Assembly: GCF_010550245.1 (NCBI RefSeq)
Contig: NZ_JAAGLU010000020.1
Location: 62,001-126,000, forward strand
DNA from: Streptomyces sp. SID12501
GTDB taxonomy: Bacteria > Actinomycetota > Actinomycetes > Streptomycetales > Streptomycetaceae
Length of the DNA stretch: 64,000 nt
Direction: 5' to 3'
Positions within the stretch are counted from its first letter, which is position 1. Each line of letters opens with the position of its first letter. The position numbers and the translations under genes are program-made. Under the pieces are notes generated by a model, which was not told where the DNA came from, ran no database searches, and saw only the letters and a program-made list of their open reading frames with translations. This document shows, piece after piece, positions 7,350-15,404 of the stretch.

Positions 7350-8392
7350 GTGGCTGCCCCTTCACTGCCGATGTCCGCCGCCCCGGCGAGGCCCAGCCGC
7401 CGCGCGATGGACTCGCGGTGCTCCGTCGGGCCGCCCCAGTCCGCGGCCAGAGCCCAGGCCCGTTTGGCGTACAGATGGAGGTCGTACTCGGTGGTGTACC
7501 CCATGGCGCCATGGCACTGGATCGCCGTACGGGCCGCTTTCCGGGCCGCTTCCGAGGCGAGCACCTTGGCCATCGACGTCCGTACGGCGGTCTCCGGATC
7601 CCCGGCCGCCTGCGCCCAGCCCGCCGCGAGGACCGCGGGCCGGGCGAACCGTACCGCCAACTCCACATCGGCCAGGGCGTGTTTGACCGCCTGGAACGAG
7701 CCGACCGGTACGCTGAACTGGTGCCGCTCCCGGACATGGGCCACGGTCAGTTCGAGCATCCGGCCGGCGAGTCCGAGCAGCAGGGCGGCCGTGGCCAGCA
7801 CCCCGCGACGGTACGCGACAGCCAACTCGGCGGGCCCCTCGGCCAGCAGAAGCCCTCCGCCCGCCGGAACCCGGACCCGGGCCAACCACCGCGAGCCGTC
7901 CACCGAATCGACCGGGTCGGTCTCCACCTCGTCGCGCGTGTACAGGCGCAGCCCGTCGCCATGGGGCACAGCGATCAGGTCGGCGCGTGCGGCGAAGGGG
8001 ACCGGGGCGTCGGGGGTGAGGGACACGGTGAGCAGCGCCGATCCCCTTAGCACGGCCGGGAGTTGGGGCGCGCCCGCAGCGGCTAGCAAGGGCGCGGCGA
8101 CGGCCACGACCTCGGCGGCGGGGACCGGCAGACCGCTGCGTCCGAGCGTCTCCATCAAGGGCGGAAGCGCGTTCTCGTCGAGGCCGAGGCCGAGACCGTT
8201 GCCTTCGGCGTTCTCTGGGACCAGGGCACCGGTGACACCGACGCCGGCCAGTGTGCGCCACACGGCGTCGACGCTCTCGGCGCGGCCACCGGGCCAACCG
8301 GCCCGGATCTGTTCGGCGCCGGCCTGCTTGGCCAGCACCTCGGCGGCGGCCTCGGCGAGAGCCGCGTCCCGTTCGTCTATGGCGAAGCGCAT
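7346..8392 (-). CDS. Acyl-CoA dehydrogenase, smaller subunit type
   Basis: 348 residues, shorter than usual (about 380), as in the smaller chain of actinobacterial heteromeric acyl-CoA dehydrogenases. It keeps the C-terminal helical domain (RERHQFSVPVGSFQAVKHALADVE and QCHGAMGYTTEYDLHLYAKRA), while the N-terminal and beta domains are reduced. It follows the larger dehydrogenase by 9 bases, so the two probably form an alpha2beta2 enzyme sharing FAD sites, like the IpdE1/IpdE2-type or ChsE pairs of steroid degraders (family knowledge; assignment inferred). ATG 8392. The last 11 residues are duplicated downstream in the pseudogene. Confidence 0.85.
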   Translation of the reverse strand: MRFAIDERDAALAEAAAEVLAKQAGAEQIRAGWPGGRAESVDAVWRTLAGVGVTGALVPENAEGNGLGLGLDENALPPLMETLGRSGLPVPAAEVVAVAAPLLAAAGAPQLPAVLRGSALLTVSLTPDAPVPFAARADLIAVPHGDGLRLYTRDEVETDPVDSVDGSRWLARVRVPAGGGLLLAEGPAELAVAYRRGVLATAALLLGLAGRMLELTVAHVRERHQFSVPVGSFQAVKHALADVELAVRFARPAVLAAGWAQAAGDPETAVRTSMAKVLASEAARKAARTAIQCHGAMGYTTEYDLHLYAKRAWALAADWGGPTEHRESIARRLGLAGAADIGSEGAAT

Positions 8393-8401
8393 CGCTTCCG
8401 G

Positions 8402-9532
8402 TCACCTCCTCGGCAGGCCGAGCAGCCGCTCGGCGACGATGTTGCGCTGGATCTCGTTCGTTCCGGCGTAGATGGGACCCGCCAGCGAGAAGAGGAAGCC
8501 CCGGCTCCAGGGCCCGTCGATCTCCGCCTCGGGACCGAGCAGATCGGCGGCCGTCTCGTGCAGGGCGATGTCGAGCTGGGACCAGAACAACTTGTTCAGG
8601 CTGGACTCGGCGCCGACCTGCCGTCCCTCGACGATCGAGGTGACCTGTTCCAGGGTGAACAACTCGTAGGCCTGGGCCTCGATCCACGACTGCACGACCC
8701 GCTCCTGATGCGGCCCCGGCCCCGTCGCCCGCGCCAGATCGAGCAGCCGGTCGGAGGTGCGCAGGAAGCGGCCGGGGGAGCGCAGGGTCAGCCCGCGCTC
8801 GGACCCGGTCGTCGCCATCGCCACCCGCCAGCCCTCCCCGACCCCGCCGAGCACATCGGCGTCGGGCACGAGGACGTCGTCGAGGAAGACCTCGGCGAAC
8901 CCCTCGTCACCGTCCAGGCGTTCGAATCCGCGGACCGTGACGCCGGGCGCGTCCAGCGGAACGAGAAAGTAGGTGAGGCCGCGGTGGCGCTCCGCCGCCG
9001 GGTCCGTACGGAAGAGGCCGAACAGGTGGGTGCAGAAGGCGCCGCGGGTCGTCCAGGTCTTCTGGCCGGTCAGCCGCCAGCCACCGGCCCCCTCGTCCCG
9101 GACCGCCCGGCTGCGGATGGCGGCGAGGTCACTGCCCGCGCCGGGCTCGGACCAGCCCTGCGCCCACAGGTCCTGGGCGGCGGCCATCCTCGGCAGGATG
9201 CGCCGCTGCTGTTCCTGCGTACCGAACGCGAAGACGGTCGGGGCCAGCAGGAAGATGCCGTTCTGGGTGACCCGGGCGGGCGCCCCGGCCCGGTGGTACT
9301 CGTCCTCGAAGACCAGCCACTCCCACAGGGACGCGTCCCGGCCGCCGTACGCCCCGGGCCAGGACACGACCGACCAGCGGGCCTCGAACAGCGCGCGCTC
9401 CCACTCCAGATGGGCGGCGAACCCCTCGCGGGTGTCACCGGACGGCAGCGGGTCCGCCGGCACGTTCGCCGCGAGCCACTCCCGTGCCTCCTGCCGGAAC
9501 GCGTCCTCCTCGGCACTCCAGGTCAGATCCAC
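8402..9532 (-). CDS. Acyl-CoA dehydrogenase, FadE30-like larger subunit
   Basis: 376 residues with the full fold: N-terminal helical domain, beta domain with WAQGWSEPGAGSDLAA (FAD/substrate loop, about 142-157) and TGQKTWTT, and C-terminal PIYAGTNEIQRNIVAERLLGLPR. Medium-chain enzymes have a catalytic Glu in YEGT at that turn; here it is Ala (YAGT), as in several cholesterol-pathway FadE proteins that use another base or rely on a partner chain. GTG 9532 lies three bases after the echA20 stop. Expected role: alpha,beta-dehydrogenation of an indane-ring CoA ester in steroid C/D-ring breakdown. A strict FadE30 orthology is not proven. Confidence 0.87.
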   Translation of the reverse strand: MDLTWSAEEDAFRQEAREWLAANVPADPLPSGDTREGFAAHLEWERALFEARWSVVSWPGAYGGRDASLWEWLVFEDEYHRAGAPARVTQNGIFLLAPTVFAFGTQEQQRRILPRMAAAQDLWAQGWSEPGAGSDLAAIRSRAVRDEGAGGWRLTGQKTWTTRGAFCTHLFGLFRTDPAAERHRGLTYFLVPLDAPGVTVRGFERLDGDEGFAEVFLDDVLVPDADVLGGVGEGWRVAMATTGSERGLTLRSPGRFLRTSDRLLDLARATGPGPHQERVVQSWIEAQAYELFTLEQVTSIVEGRQVGAESSLNKLFWSQLDIALHETAADLLGPEAEIDGPWSRGFLFSLAGPIYAGTNEIQRNIVAERLLGLPRR

Positions 9533-9535
9533 GGC

Positions 9536-10300
9536 TCACCCCTCCCCGTCCGGACGGCCGCCGAAGGTGTCGCGGACCTCGGCGGCGACGCCCGACAGGT
9601 TGATCTCGAAGGTGAAGCCCTGTTCGTAGCGGTAACTGCGCTTGACGTCCCACAGATCGATGCCGTTGAAGGCCTCCTTGGCGGCGCGGATCACCATCGG
9701 GTTCTTCGCGGCGATGTCGGCGGCGACCTCAAGCGCGCGGTCCCGCAGCCGGTCGGCCGGGACGACGTCGAGCACCGAACCGAAGGCGTGCAGCTCGGCG
9801 GCGGACGCGGTGGCGCAGGTGTACATCATCGCCCTGGCCCTGTGCTGCGGGACGAGACGCGACAGGTGCGTCGCGGCGCCCAGCGCTCCCCGCTCCACCT
9901 CCGGCAGCCCGAAGTAGGCGTCCTCGGCCGCGACGATCACGTCCGAGTTGCCGACGAGACCGATACCGCCGCCCAGGCAGAACCCCTGGACCGCGGTGAC
10001 GACCGGCACCGCACAGTCGTAGACCGCGGCGAACGCGGCGAAGCAGCCCCGGTTGACCCCGATGACGGCGGTGTGGCCGGGGTCGGCCTGCAACTCCTTG
10101 ATGTCCACGCCCGCGTTGAAACCGCGGCCCTCGGCACGCAGCAGCACGACTCGCACGTCCGGGTCGCGGCCGAGTTGTTCGACCGTCGCCGCCAGTTGGT
10201 ACCAGCCCGCCACCGGCAGCGCGTTGACCGGCGGACAGTCGACGACGACCTCTGCGATGCCGCGTCCGTCGACGGCGGCCTTGATGATTTCAGTGCCCAT
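9536..10300 (-). CDS. echA20: Enoyl-CoA hydratase/isomerase family ring hydrolase EchA20
   Basis: 254 residues. Crotonase fold with EGRGFNAGVDIKELQ (first oxyanion hole) and GFCLGGGIGLVGNSDVIVAAEDAYFGLPEVERGALGAATHLSRL (second oxyanion hole and following helix). These blocks match M. tuberculosis EchA20 (Rv3550) nearly word for word from memory. EchA20 hydrolyses a C-C bond of ring D in the HIP-CoA pathway before IpdAB opens ring C. The ATG at 10300 with AGGAAGAG upstream gives the family length; a GTG at 10360 would add 20 residues and touch the ipdC stop. It lies between ipdC and the two dehydrogenase genes in one operon. Confidence 0.9.
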   Translation of the reverse strand: MGTEIIKAAVDGRGIAEVVVDCPPVNALPVAGWYQLAATVEQLGRDPDVRVVLLRAEGRGFNAGVDIKELQADPGHTAVIGVNRGCFAAFAAVYDCAVPVVTAVQGFCLGGGIGLVGNSDVIVAAEDAYFGLPEVERGALGAATHLSRLVPQHRARAMMYTCATASAAELHAFGSVLDVVPADRLRDRALEVAADIAAKNPMVIRAAKEAFNGIDLWDVKRSYRYEQGFTFEINLSGVAAEVRDTFGGRPDGEG

Positions 10301-10356
10301 GGGCTCTCTTCCTGTGTCGCGGGCCGGATCGCGGCGCGGCCGACCGTGGTCACCGG

Positions 10357-11448
10357 TCACTGATTCGCTCCGGCCGTGGTCAGACGGGTGAGGACGGCGT
10401 CGGCCTCCGCGACGATGCGTTCGACGAGTTCGGCACAGCTGGGCAGGTCGTCGATGACGCCGGCGATCTGGCCGGAGGCGAGGGTGCCCAGGTCCGTCCG
10501 GCCGTCGACCATGCTGGCGCGGAGCATCATCGGGGTGTTCGCCGCCATCACGACCTGGGACCAGCCCAGTTCATGGCTGCGGCGCATCGCCAGTCCCTCA
10601 CGGACCAGGTCGGACCACGAGGTGCCGGAGATCTTCCGGAACGCGACGGCGTGCCGCAGCGAACGGACGAGTCGCGCGGGTGCGCGTTCCCGCAGCAGCC
10701 GTTCCACCGCCTCGGTGCGCAGTACGCGCTGGGGGATGCCGTCGAGGACCGGGGTGACGACGGTGTCGGTGACGCTCCGCTCGAGGTACTCGGCCTTGAC
10801 CGAGTCGCGCACGGTGCTGTCGCTGGTCAGCAGGAACCGCGTGCCCATCGCGATGCCCACCGCACCCTGGGCGAGCGCGGCCACCAGCCCCCGCCCGTCG
10901 CGGAACCCGCCGGCCGCGATGACCGGGATGTCGACGGCGTCCACGACCTGCGGGAGCAGGATCGAGGTGGGTACGCCCCCGGTGTGGCCGCCGCCCTCAC
11001 TGCCCTGCACGACGACCGCGTCCACGCCCCACGCCTGGACCTTCTCGGCGTGGCGGCGGGCGCCGATGGACGGGATGACGACCAGCCCGGAGTCCTTCAG
11101 CTTCCGGATGACGCGTTCGTGGGGCGCGAGGGCGAAGGACGCGATCTTCACGCCCTCGCGCACCAACAGGTCACCGCGTTCCAGGACGTCGGGGGAGTCG
11201 CCGCGCATGTTCACGCCGAACGGCGCGTCGGTGCGTTCCCGGACGGCACGGATGGCGTCCCGGGTCTCGTCGAGGGAGAGCGTCGCACTGGCCAGGATGC
11301 CGAGCGCGCCCGCCGCCGCGGTGGCCGCCGTCAGCTCGGGGCCGGACACGTACCCCATGCCGGTCTGCACGATGGGGTAGCGGACGCCGACCAGGTCGCA
11401 CAGCGCGGTGTGCAGGGCGGGATGGACAGGGGCGATGGGGGCGCTCAT
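10357..11448 (-). CDS. ipdC: FMN-dependent nitronate-monooxygenase-like reductase IpdC
   Basis: 363 residues, TIM barrel of the 2-nitropropane dioxygenase family. Motifs: YPIVQTGMGYVSGPELTAA, LGILASAT, PFGVNMR, VIPSIGARRHA, VVVQGSEGGGHTG (FMN phosphate region), VIAAGGFRDGRGL, GTRFLLTSDS. The order and wording match Mycobacterium IpdC (Rv3553), an NADH-dependent flavoenzyme needed for steroid C/D-ring catabolism. ATG 11448 was selected over a long in-frame extension because the family begins just before 'LVGVRYPIVQTG'. First gene of the minus-strand arm, divergent from ipdAB across a KstR2-like palindrome. Confidence 0.9.
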   Translation of the reverse strand: MSAPIAPVHPALHTALCDLVGVRYPIVQTGMGYVSGPELTAATAAAGALGILASATLSLDETRDAIRAVRERTDAPFGVNMRGDSPDVLERGDLLVREGVKIASFALAPHERVIRKLKDSGLVVIPSIGARRHAEKVQAWGVDAVVVQGSEGGGHTGGVPTSILLPQVVDAVDIPVIAAGGFRDGRGLVAALAQGAVGIAMGTRFLLTSDSTVRDSVKAEYLERSVTDTVVTPVLDGIPQRVLRTEAVERLLRERAPARLVRSLRHAVAFRKISGTSWSDLVREGLAMRRSHELGWSQVVMAANTPMMLRASMVDGRTDLGTLASGQIAGVIDDLPSCAELVERIVAEADAVLTRLTTAGANQ

Positions 11449-11538
11449 ACCGGGTCTCCTTCGCGCGCCGCTCGCCGGGGCGGGGACGAATCCTCGGGCC
11501 CGGCTTCCGAGGGGTTGTCGGTCTGGCCAACGTAACCT

Positions 11539-11552
11539 AACAAGTGTTTGAT
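11539..11552. promoter_or_regulatory. KstR2-like operator in the ipdC/ipdA divergent promoter
   Basis: The 14-mer AACAAGTGTTTGAT fits the KstR2 consensus AnCAAGnnCTTGnT, as I recall it, with one change (T for C in the second half). It lies in a longer imperfect inverted repeat running from ACCTA to TAGGT. KstR2 is a TetR-family repressor released by HIP-CoA and controls exactly this gene set in mycobacteria and rhodococci. No kstR2 gene is in the window. Confidence 0.7.
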
Positions 11553-11595
11553 AGGTAAGACTCCGTAAGGGTGAGAGCGTGGGAGGGATCAGTCC

Positions 11596-12474
11596 ATGGG
11601 TGACAAGTCGATGTCCCTGGAGGACTTCGTGGGCACCGTCGAGTCGGGCATGACGATCGGCATCGGCGGGTGGGGATCGCGACGCAAACCGATGGCACTC
11701 GTGCGTCAGCTCCTGCGTTCCGACGTGCGCGATCTGACCGTCGTCACGTTCGGCGGCCCGGACGTGGGGCTGCTGTGCGCGGCGGGGAAGGTGCGCAAAC
11801 TCGTCTACGGCTTCGTGTCGCTGGACAGCATCGCCCTCGACCCGCACTTCCGTGCCGTCCGGGAGCGGGGCGGTGTGGAGACCGCCGAGTACGACGAGGG
11901 CATGTTCGTCACCGGCCTGCGGGCCGCCGCGAGCCGGCTGTCCTTCCTGCCGACGCGCGCGGGCCTCGGCTCCGACGTCCTCACGATGAACCCGGACCTG
12001 GTGACGATCGCCTCCCCGTACGCCGACGAGGAGTACGTCGCGATGCGGGCCCTGCGGCTCGATGTCGCGCTCGTGCACGTCAACCGGGCCGACCGGGCGG
12101 GCAACGCCCAGTATCTGGGCCCGGACCCGTACTTCGACGACCTGTTCGCGATGGCGGCCGACCGCTGCTATGTGAGCACCGAGCGGATCGTGGAGCCGGC
12201 GGATCTGCTCGCCGCCGGGCCCGCGCAGTCACTGCTGATCAGCCGGCTCTTCGTCAACGGGGTGATCGAGACACCCCGGGGCGCCCACTTCACCTCCTGC
12301 GATCCCGACTACGGACGGGACGAGGCCTTCCAGACGCACTACGCGTCGGCGGCGCGGGACGCCGACTCCTGGCAGTTGTTCCGCAAGACGTTCCTCGACG
12401 GAGACGAACGGGCGTACCACGAGGCCGTGGCGGAGTTCCACGCCAACCGCGAGGGACAGGAGGAGGGGCGATGA
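11596..12474 (+). CDS. ipdA: Atypical CoA-transferase family hydrolase, alpha subunit IpdA
   Basis: 292 residues. CoA-transferase family I alpha fold with SGMTIGIGGWGSRRKPMA, LTVVTFGGPDVGLLCAAGKV, YDEGMF, FLPTRAGLGSDV, NAQYLGPDPYFDDLFAMAADR and GAHFTSCDPDYGRDE, matching IpdA of M. tuberculosis (Rv3551). IpdAB hydrolyses the last ring of the steroid-derived CoA ester (COCHEA-CoA); it does not transfer CoA. Glu101 in DEGM aligns by eye with the Glu essential in IpdA. ATG 11596 is nine bases after GGGAGG. It is translationally coupled to ipdB by a 4-bp ATGA overlap. Confidence 0.93.
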   Translation: MGDKSMSLEDFVGTVESGMTIGIGGWGSRRKPMALVRQLLRSDVRDLTVVTFGGPDVGLLCAAGKVRKLVYGFVSLDSIALDPHFRAVRERGGVETAEYDEGMFVTGLRAAASRLSFLPTRAGLGSDVLTMNPDLVTIASPYADEEYVAMRALRLDVALVHVNRADRAGNAQYLGPDPYFDDLFAMAADRCYVSTERIVEPADLLAAGPAQSLLISRLFVNGVIETPRGAHFTSCDPDYGRDEAFQTHYASAARDADSWQLFRKTFLDGDERAYHEAVAEFHANREGQEEGR

Positions 12475-13235
12475 CGGAGATCACCCGGGCCGAGGTGTGC
12501 GCCGCCGCGTGCGCCGACGTATGGCGTGATGCCGGGGAGGTGCTCGCGCACACGGCCGGTGTGCTGCCCTCGGTCGGAGCACGCCTCGCCCGCCTGACGA
12601 CCAGCCCGGACCTGGTGCTGACCGACGGCGAGGCCTATTTCATGAGCGATCCGCCACCCCTCGGCCGGACCGCCGCGGACGGGGGCGTCGTCGAGGGCTG
12701 GGTGCCGTACCGGCGGGTCTTCGACATCGTCGCCAGTGGCCGTCGCCAGAGCATGATGGGGGCCAGCCAGATCGACCGCTACGGGAACCAGAACATCTCC
12801 CTCATCGGCGACTGGCGCCGGCCCACGCGGCAACTCATCGGTGTGCGCGGCGCTCCGGGCAACACGGCCAACCACCGCACCGACTACTGGGTGGCCCGGC
12901 ACACCCCGAAGGTCTTCGTCGAGAAGGTCGACGTGGTCTGCGGCGTGGGCAACGACCGTGCGCGCGGCGCCAAAGGGCTGAGATTCCACCACCTGGGCGT
13001 GGTGATCACCAACCTCGCGGTCCTCGACTACGGCGACGACGGGCGGCTGCGCGTGCGCTCGCTGCATCCCGGTGTCACCGCGGAGGAGGTCCACGCGAAC
13101 ACCGGCTTCGCGCTCGACGCGACCGCAGCCCCCGAGACCCGCCTGCCCGACGAGAACGAACTGCGGCTCATCCGTGAGGTCGTCGACCCGCGCGGCCTGC
13201 GCGAGCGCGAGGTGAGCCGGGGTACCGGGTCGTAG
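12471..13235 (+). CDS. ipdB: Atypical CoA-transferase family hydrolase, beta subunit IpdB
   Basis: 254 residues. Begins TRAEVCAAACADVWRDAGEVL and contains VGARLARLTTSPDLVLTDGEA, MGASQIDRYGNQNIS, QLIGVRGAPGNTANH and 'RLPDENELRLIREVVDP', which match IpdB (Rv3552) in order and spacing. It forms a heteromer with IpdA, completing steroid C-ring opening. The last eight codons form one arm of a 23-bp perfect inverted repeat whose loop is made of the final Ser codon base and the stop codon, so the terminator is built into the gene end. Confidence 0.93.
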   Translation: MTEITRAEVCAAACADVWRDAGEVLAHTAGVLPSVGARLARLTTSPDLVLTDGEAYFMSDPPPLGRTAADGGVVEGWVPYRRVFDIVASGRRQSMMGASQIDRYGNQNISLIGDWRRPTRQLIGVRGAPGNTANHRTDYWVARHTPKVFVEKVDVVCGVGNDRARGAKGLRFHHLGVVITNLAVLDYGDDGRLRVRSLHPGVTAEEVHANTGFALDATAAPETRLPDENELRLIREVVDPRGLREREVSRGTGS

Positions 13236-13258
13236 GACCCGGTACCCCGGCTCACCTC
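13209..13258. terminator. 23-bp perfect hairpin overlapping the end of ipdB
   Basis: Arms 13209-13231 and 13236-13258 are exact reverse complements with a 4-base loop (GTAG) that contains the ipdB TAG stop. The hairpin also lies just beyond the convergent GH10-GH62 gene end (13277). Bidirectional termination is likely. Confidence 0.85.
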
Positions 13259-13276
13259 ATCGGGGCAATCGGCCTT

Positions 13277-15322
13277 TCAGCAGGGGGAGTTGGTCTGGGT
13301 GAGCAGGCCGAGGCGCCACGGCAGCGTGTTGTAGTCGCCGGTGGCGCTGGGGTTCATGCCCTGGTACAGGTACTGGAGTTTGCAGCCGGGGATGGTGAGT
13401 GTCTGGTCGTAGCCCGCGCGGATCATCTCGCCGTGACTGATGTCCTTGGTCCAGGCTCCGGCGGGGAAGGTGGTGTTGTTGGCGCGGGCGAAGGGGTTGC
13501 TCTCGGAGGCGGCCAGCGCCGTCCACGAGCCGGTCAGGCTGCCTGCGGTCCAGGAGCGGAACCAGCGCCTGCCGTCCGAGCCGATGGCCTCGACGAGCAT
13601 CAGGTACTGGTTGGAGCCCTGCACCTTGTAGATGTTGCTCGCTTCCCACAGGGCGTACTTGTTGGAGTCCTGGGCCGCGATGACGGTGTTGGTGAAGCCG
13701 TTCGGGAACTGGCCGACGGTCGTCTGCGAGCGGTACAGGTGGCCGTTGTCGTCGGAGGAGAACAGGTAGCAGTTGGCGCTGTCGCAGATCACCCACATGT
13801 CGACCCAGTAGCCGGTGCCGATGTTCTGCTTGATGATGTCGGGCATCGCGGAGTAGAAGTTGCGGGGCGCGCTCCACCCGCCCGGGTTGCTGATGTCGGA
13901 GTTGGTGGAGTACGAGGCGTTGCCCGTCTGGTAGACGAGATACCACAGCTTCTGCGGGGCGTTGTAGAAGACCTGGGGCGCGGCCCGGTATCCGGTGCCG
14001 ATCGCGGTGCGGTCCAGGTAGTAGTGCGTGGCCGAACCCGCCTGCGACCAGTCGGTGAAGTTCAGGTAGACCAGGTTGTACCCGGAGGCGCTCGCCGTGC
14101 TGGCGAACACGTGGTACTTGCCGTTGTAGTAGACGACCGTCGGGTCCTTGAGCGCCGCGATGTTGTGGGTGGCGTCCGGTTTCGGCCCGATCAGCGCGGC
14201 GCTGGAACTCCACTTGAAGCTGGTGGGCAGGGCAGCCGCCGAGGCGCCCGAGCGGGTGCTCGTGGTCTGCGCCGCGACCGTGGCCGCGCTGCCGCCCAGT
14301 GCGGTCAGTGTCGCCTGGTAGGCGGCTTTCTTGTTGCCGTTGCGGTCGAACAGCAGCGGGTTGTCCCCACTGCGCCACGAGTCACTGTCCCGGATGCCCC
14401 ACACCGTGATCCCGGTGCAGCGCGCCACGTTCATACACGCCCGGACGGTGTTCGTGTACGCGGCCGACGATGCCTGGGCGATGTCGAGTTCGGTGATCTG
14501 TACGTCCACACCGAGCGCCGCGAAGCTCGACAGCGTGGTCTGGAAGTTCGACGGCGGGCCGCCGGCGCCGAAGTGGGCCTGGAGGCCGACGCAGTCGATG
14601 GGCACACCGCGCGCCTTGAAGTCACGCACCATGCGGTAGACGCCCTGGGTCTTGGCGTCGGTCCAGTTCTCGATGTTGTAGTCGTTGTAGCAGAGCTTGG
14701 CCGCCGGGTCGGCCGTCCGCGCGGTGCGGAAGGCCTGCTCGATGAAGCCGTCACCCAGCAGGTTCTGGAACACCGAGGCTCGGTGTGTGCCGCTCCCGCC
14801 GTCGGCGAAGGCCTCGTTGACGACGTCCCAGGCGTAGACCTTGCCCTTGTAGTGGTTCGCCACGGTGGTGATGTGGTTGTTCATCACGCTGCGCAGCGTG
14901 TTCGCGTCGGTGATCGAGCTGACCCAGCTGGGCAGTTGGGAGTGCCAGACCAGGGTGTGGCCGCGCAGGCGCTGCCCGTGCGACGAGGCCTGGTTGGCGA
15001 TCTGGTCGCCGGGGCCGAAGTTGAACGAGCCGCGCGTGCGCTCGGTGGTGTCCCACTTCAGCTCGTTCTCGGGCGTGACCATGTTGAACTCACGGTTCAG
15101 GATGGTCGCGTAGGTGGTGTCGCCGAGCTTGCCGGCGGCCACCGCGGTCCCGAAGTACCGCCCGGACTGGGCCGCCTGGGCGCCCAGAGTGGTGGCGCGG
15201 ACGTCCGCTCCGGCCCCGGTCGCGGGCACGGCCGAGGCGGTGCCGGTCGCCATCAGCGCGGTCGCGGCCAACAGGCCGAGCGCCGGTGCCCGGCGCCGAC
15301 TTGCTCGTTTCAGAAGGGTCAT
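13277..15322 (-). CDS. Secreted bifunctional GH10 xylanase - GH62 arabinofuranosidase
   Basis: 681 residues. Sec-type signal peptide (about 1-31). GH10 domain about 45-340, with acid/base Glu170 (WDVVNEAF) and nucleophile Glu278 (QITELDIA). A Ser/Thr/Ala linker follows near 343-365. The C-terminal GH62 domain (about 368-680) has the base Asp393 (ALKDPTVVYYNGKYHVF), 'SAMPDIIKQN' and an acid Glu in ALWEASNIYKV. Endo-xylanase and arabinose-debranching activities are therefore in one chain, for extracellular arabinoxylan breakdown. There is no carbohydrate-binding module, although most Streptomyces GH10 or GH62 enzymes carry one. GAGGAG precedes the ATG. The 82-bp spacer to the upstream GH43 gene has repeated CACCCGCA words and no clear promoter, so the two form an operon. 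Confidence 0.93.
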   Translation of the reverse strand: MTLLKRASRRRAPALGLLAATALMATGTASAVPATGAGADVRATTLGAQAAQSGRYFGTAVAAGKLGDTTYATILNREFNMVTPENELKWDTTERTRGSFNFGPGDQIANQASSHGQRLRGHTLVWHSQLPSWVSSITDANTLRSVMNNHITTVANHYKGKVYAWDVVNEAFADGGSGTHRASVFQNLLGDGFIEQAFRTARTADPAAKLCYNDYNIENWTDAKTQGVYRMVRDFKARGVPIDCVGLQAHFGAGGPPSNFQTTLSSFAALGVDVQITELDIAQASSAAYTNTVRACMNVARCTGITVWGIRDSDSWRSGDNPLLFDRNGNKKAAYQATLTALGGSAATVAAQTTSTRSGASAAALPTSFKWSSSAALIGPKPDATHNIAALKDPTVVYYNGKYHVFASTASASGYNLVYLNFTDWSQAGSATHYYLDRTAIGTGYRAAPQVFYNAPQKLWYLVYQTGNASYSTNSDISNPGGWSAPRNFYSAMPDIIKQNIGTGYWVDMWVICDSANCYLFSSDDNGHLYRSQTTVGQFPNGFTNTVIAAQDSNKYALWEASNIYKVQGSNQYLMLVEAIGSDGRRWFRSWTAGSLTGSWTALAASESNPFARANNTTFPAGAWTKDISHGEMIRAGYDQTLTIPGCKLQYLYQGMNPSATGDYNTLPWRLGLLTQTNSPC

Positions 15323-15404
15323 CTGCTCTCCTCGTACGGTCAGGTGCGGGATGCGGGTGCGGATGTGTGCCCATTGCCATGTGCGGGTGATGCGGGTGGT
15401 GCGA

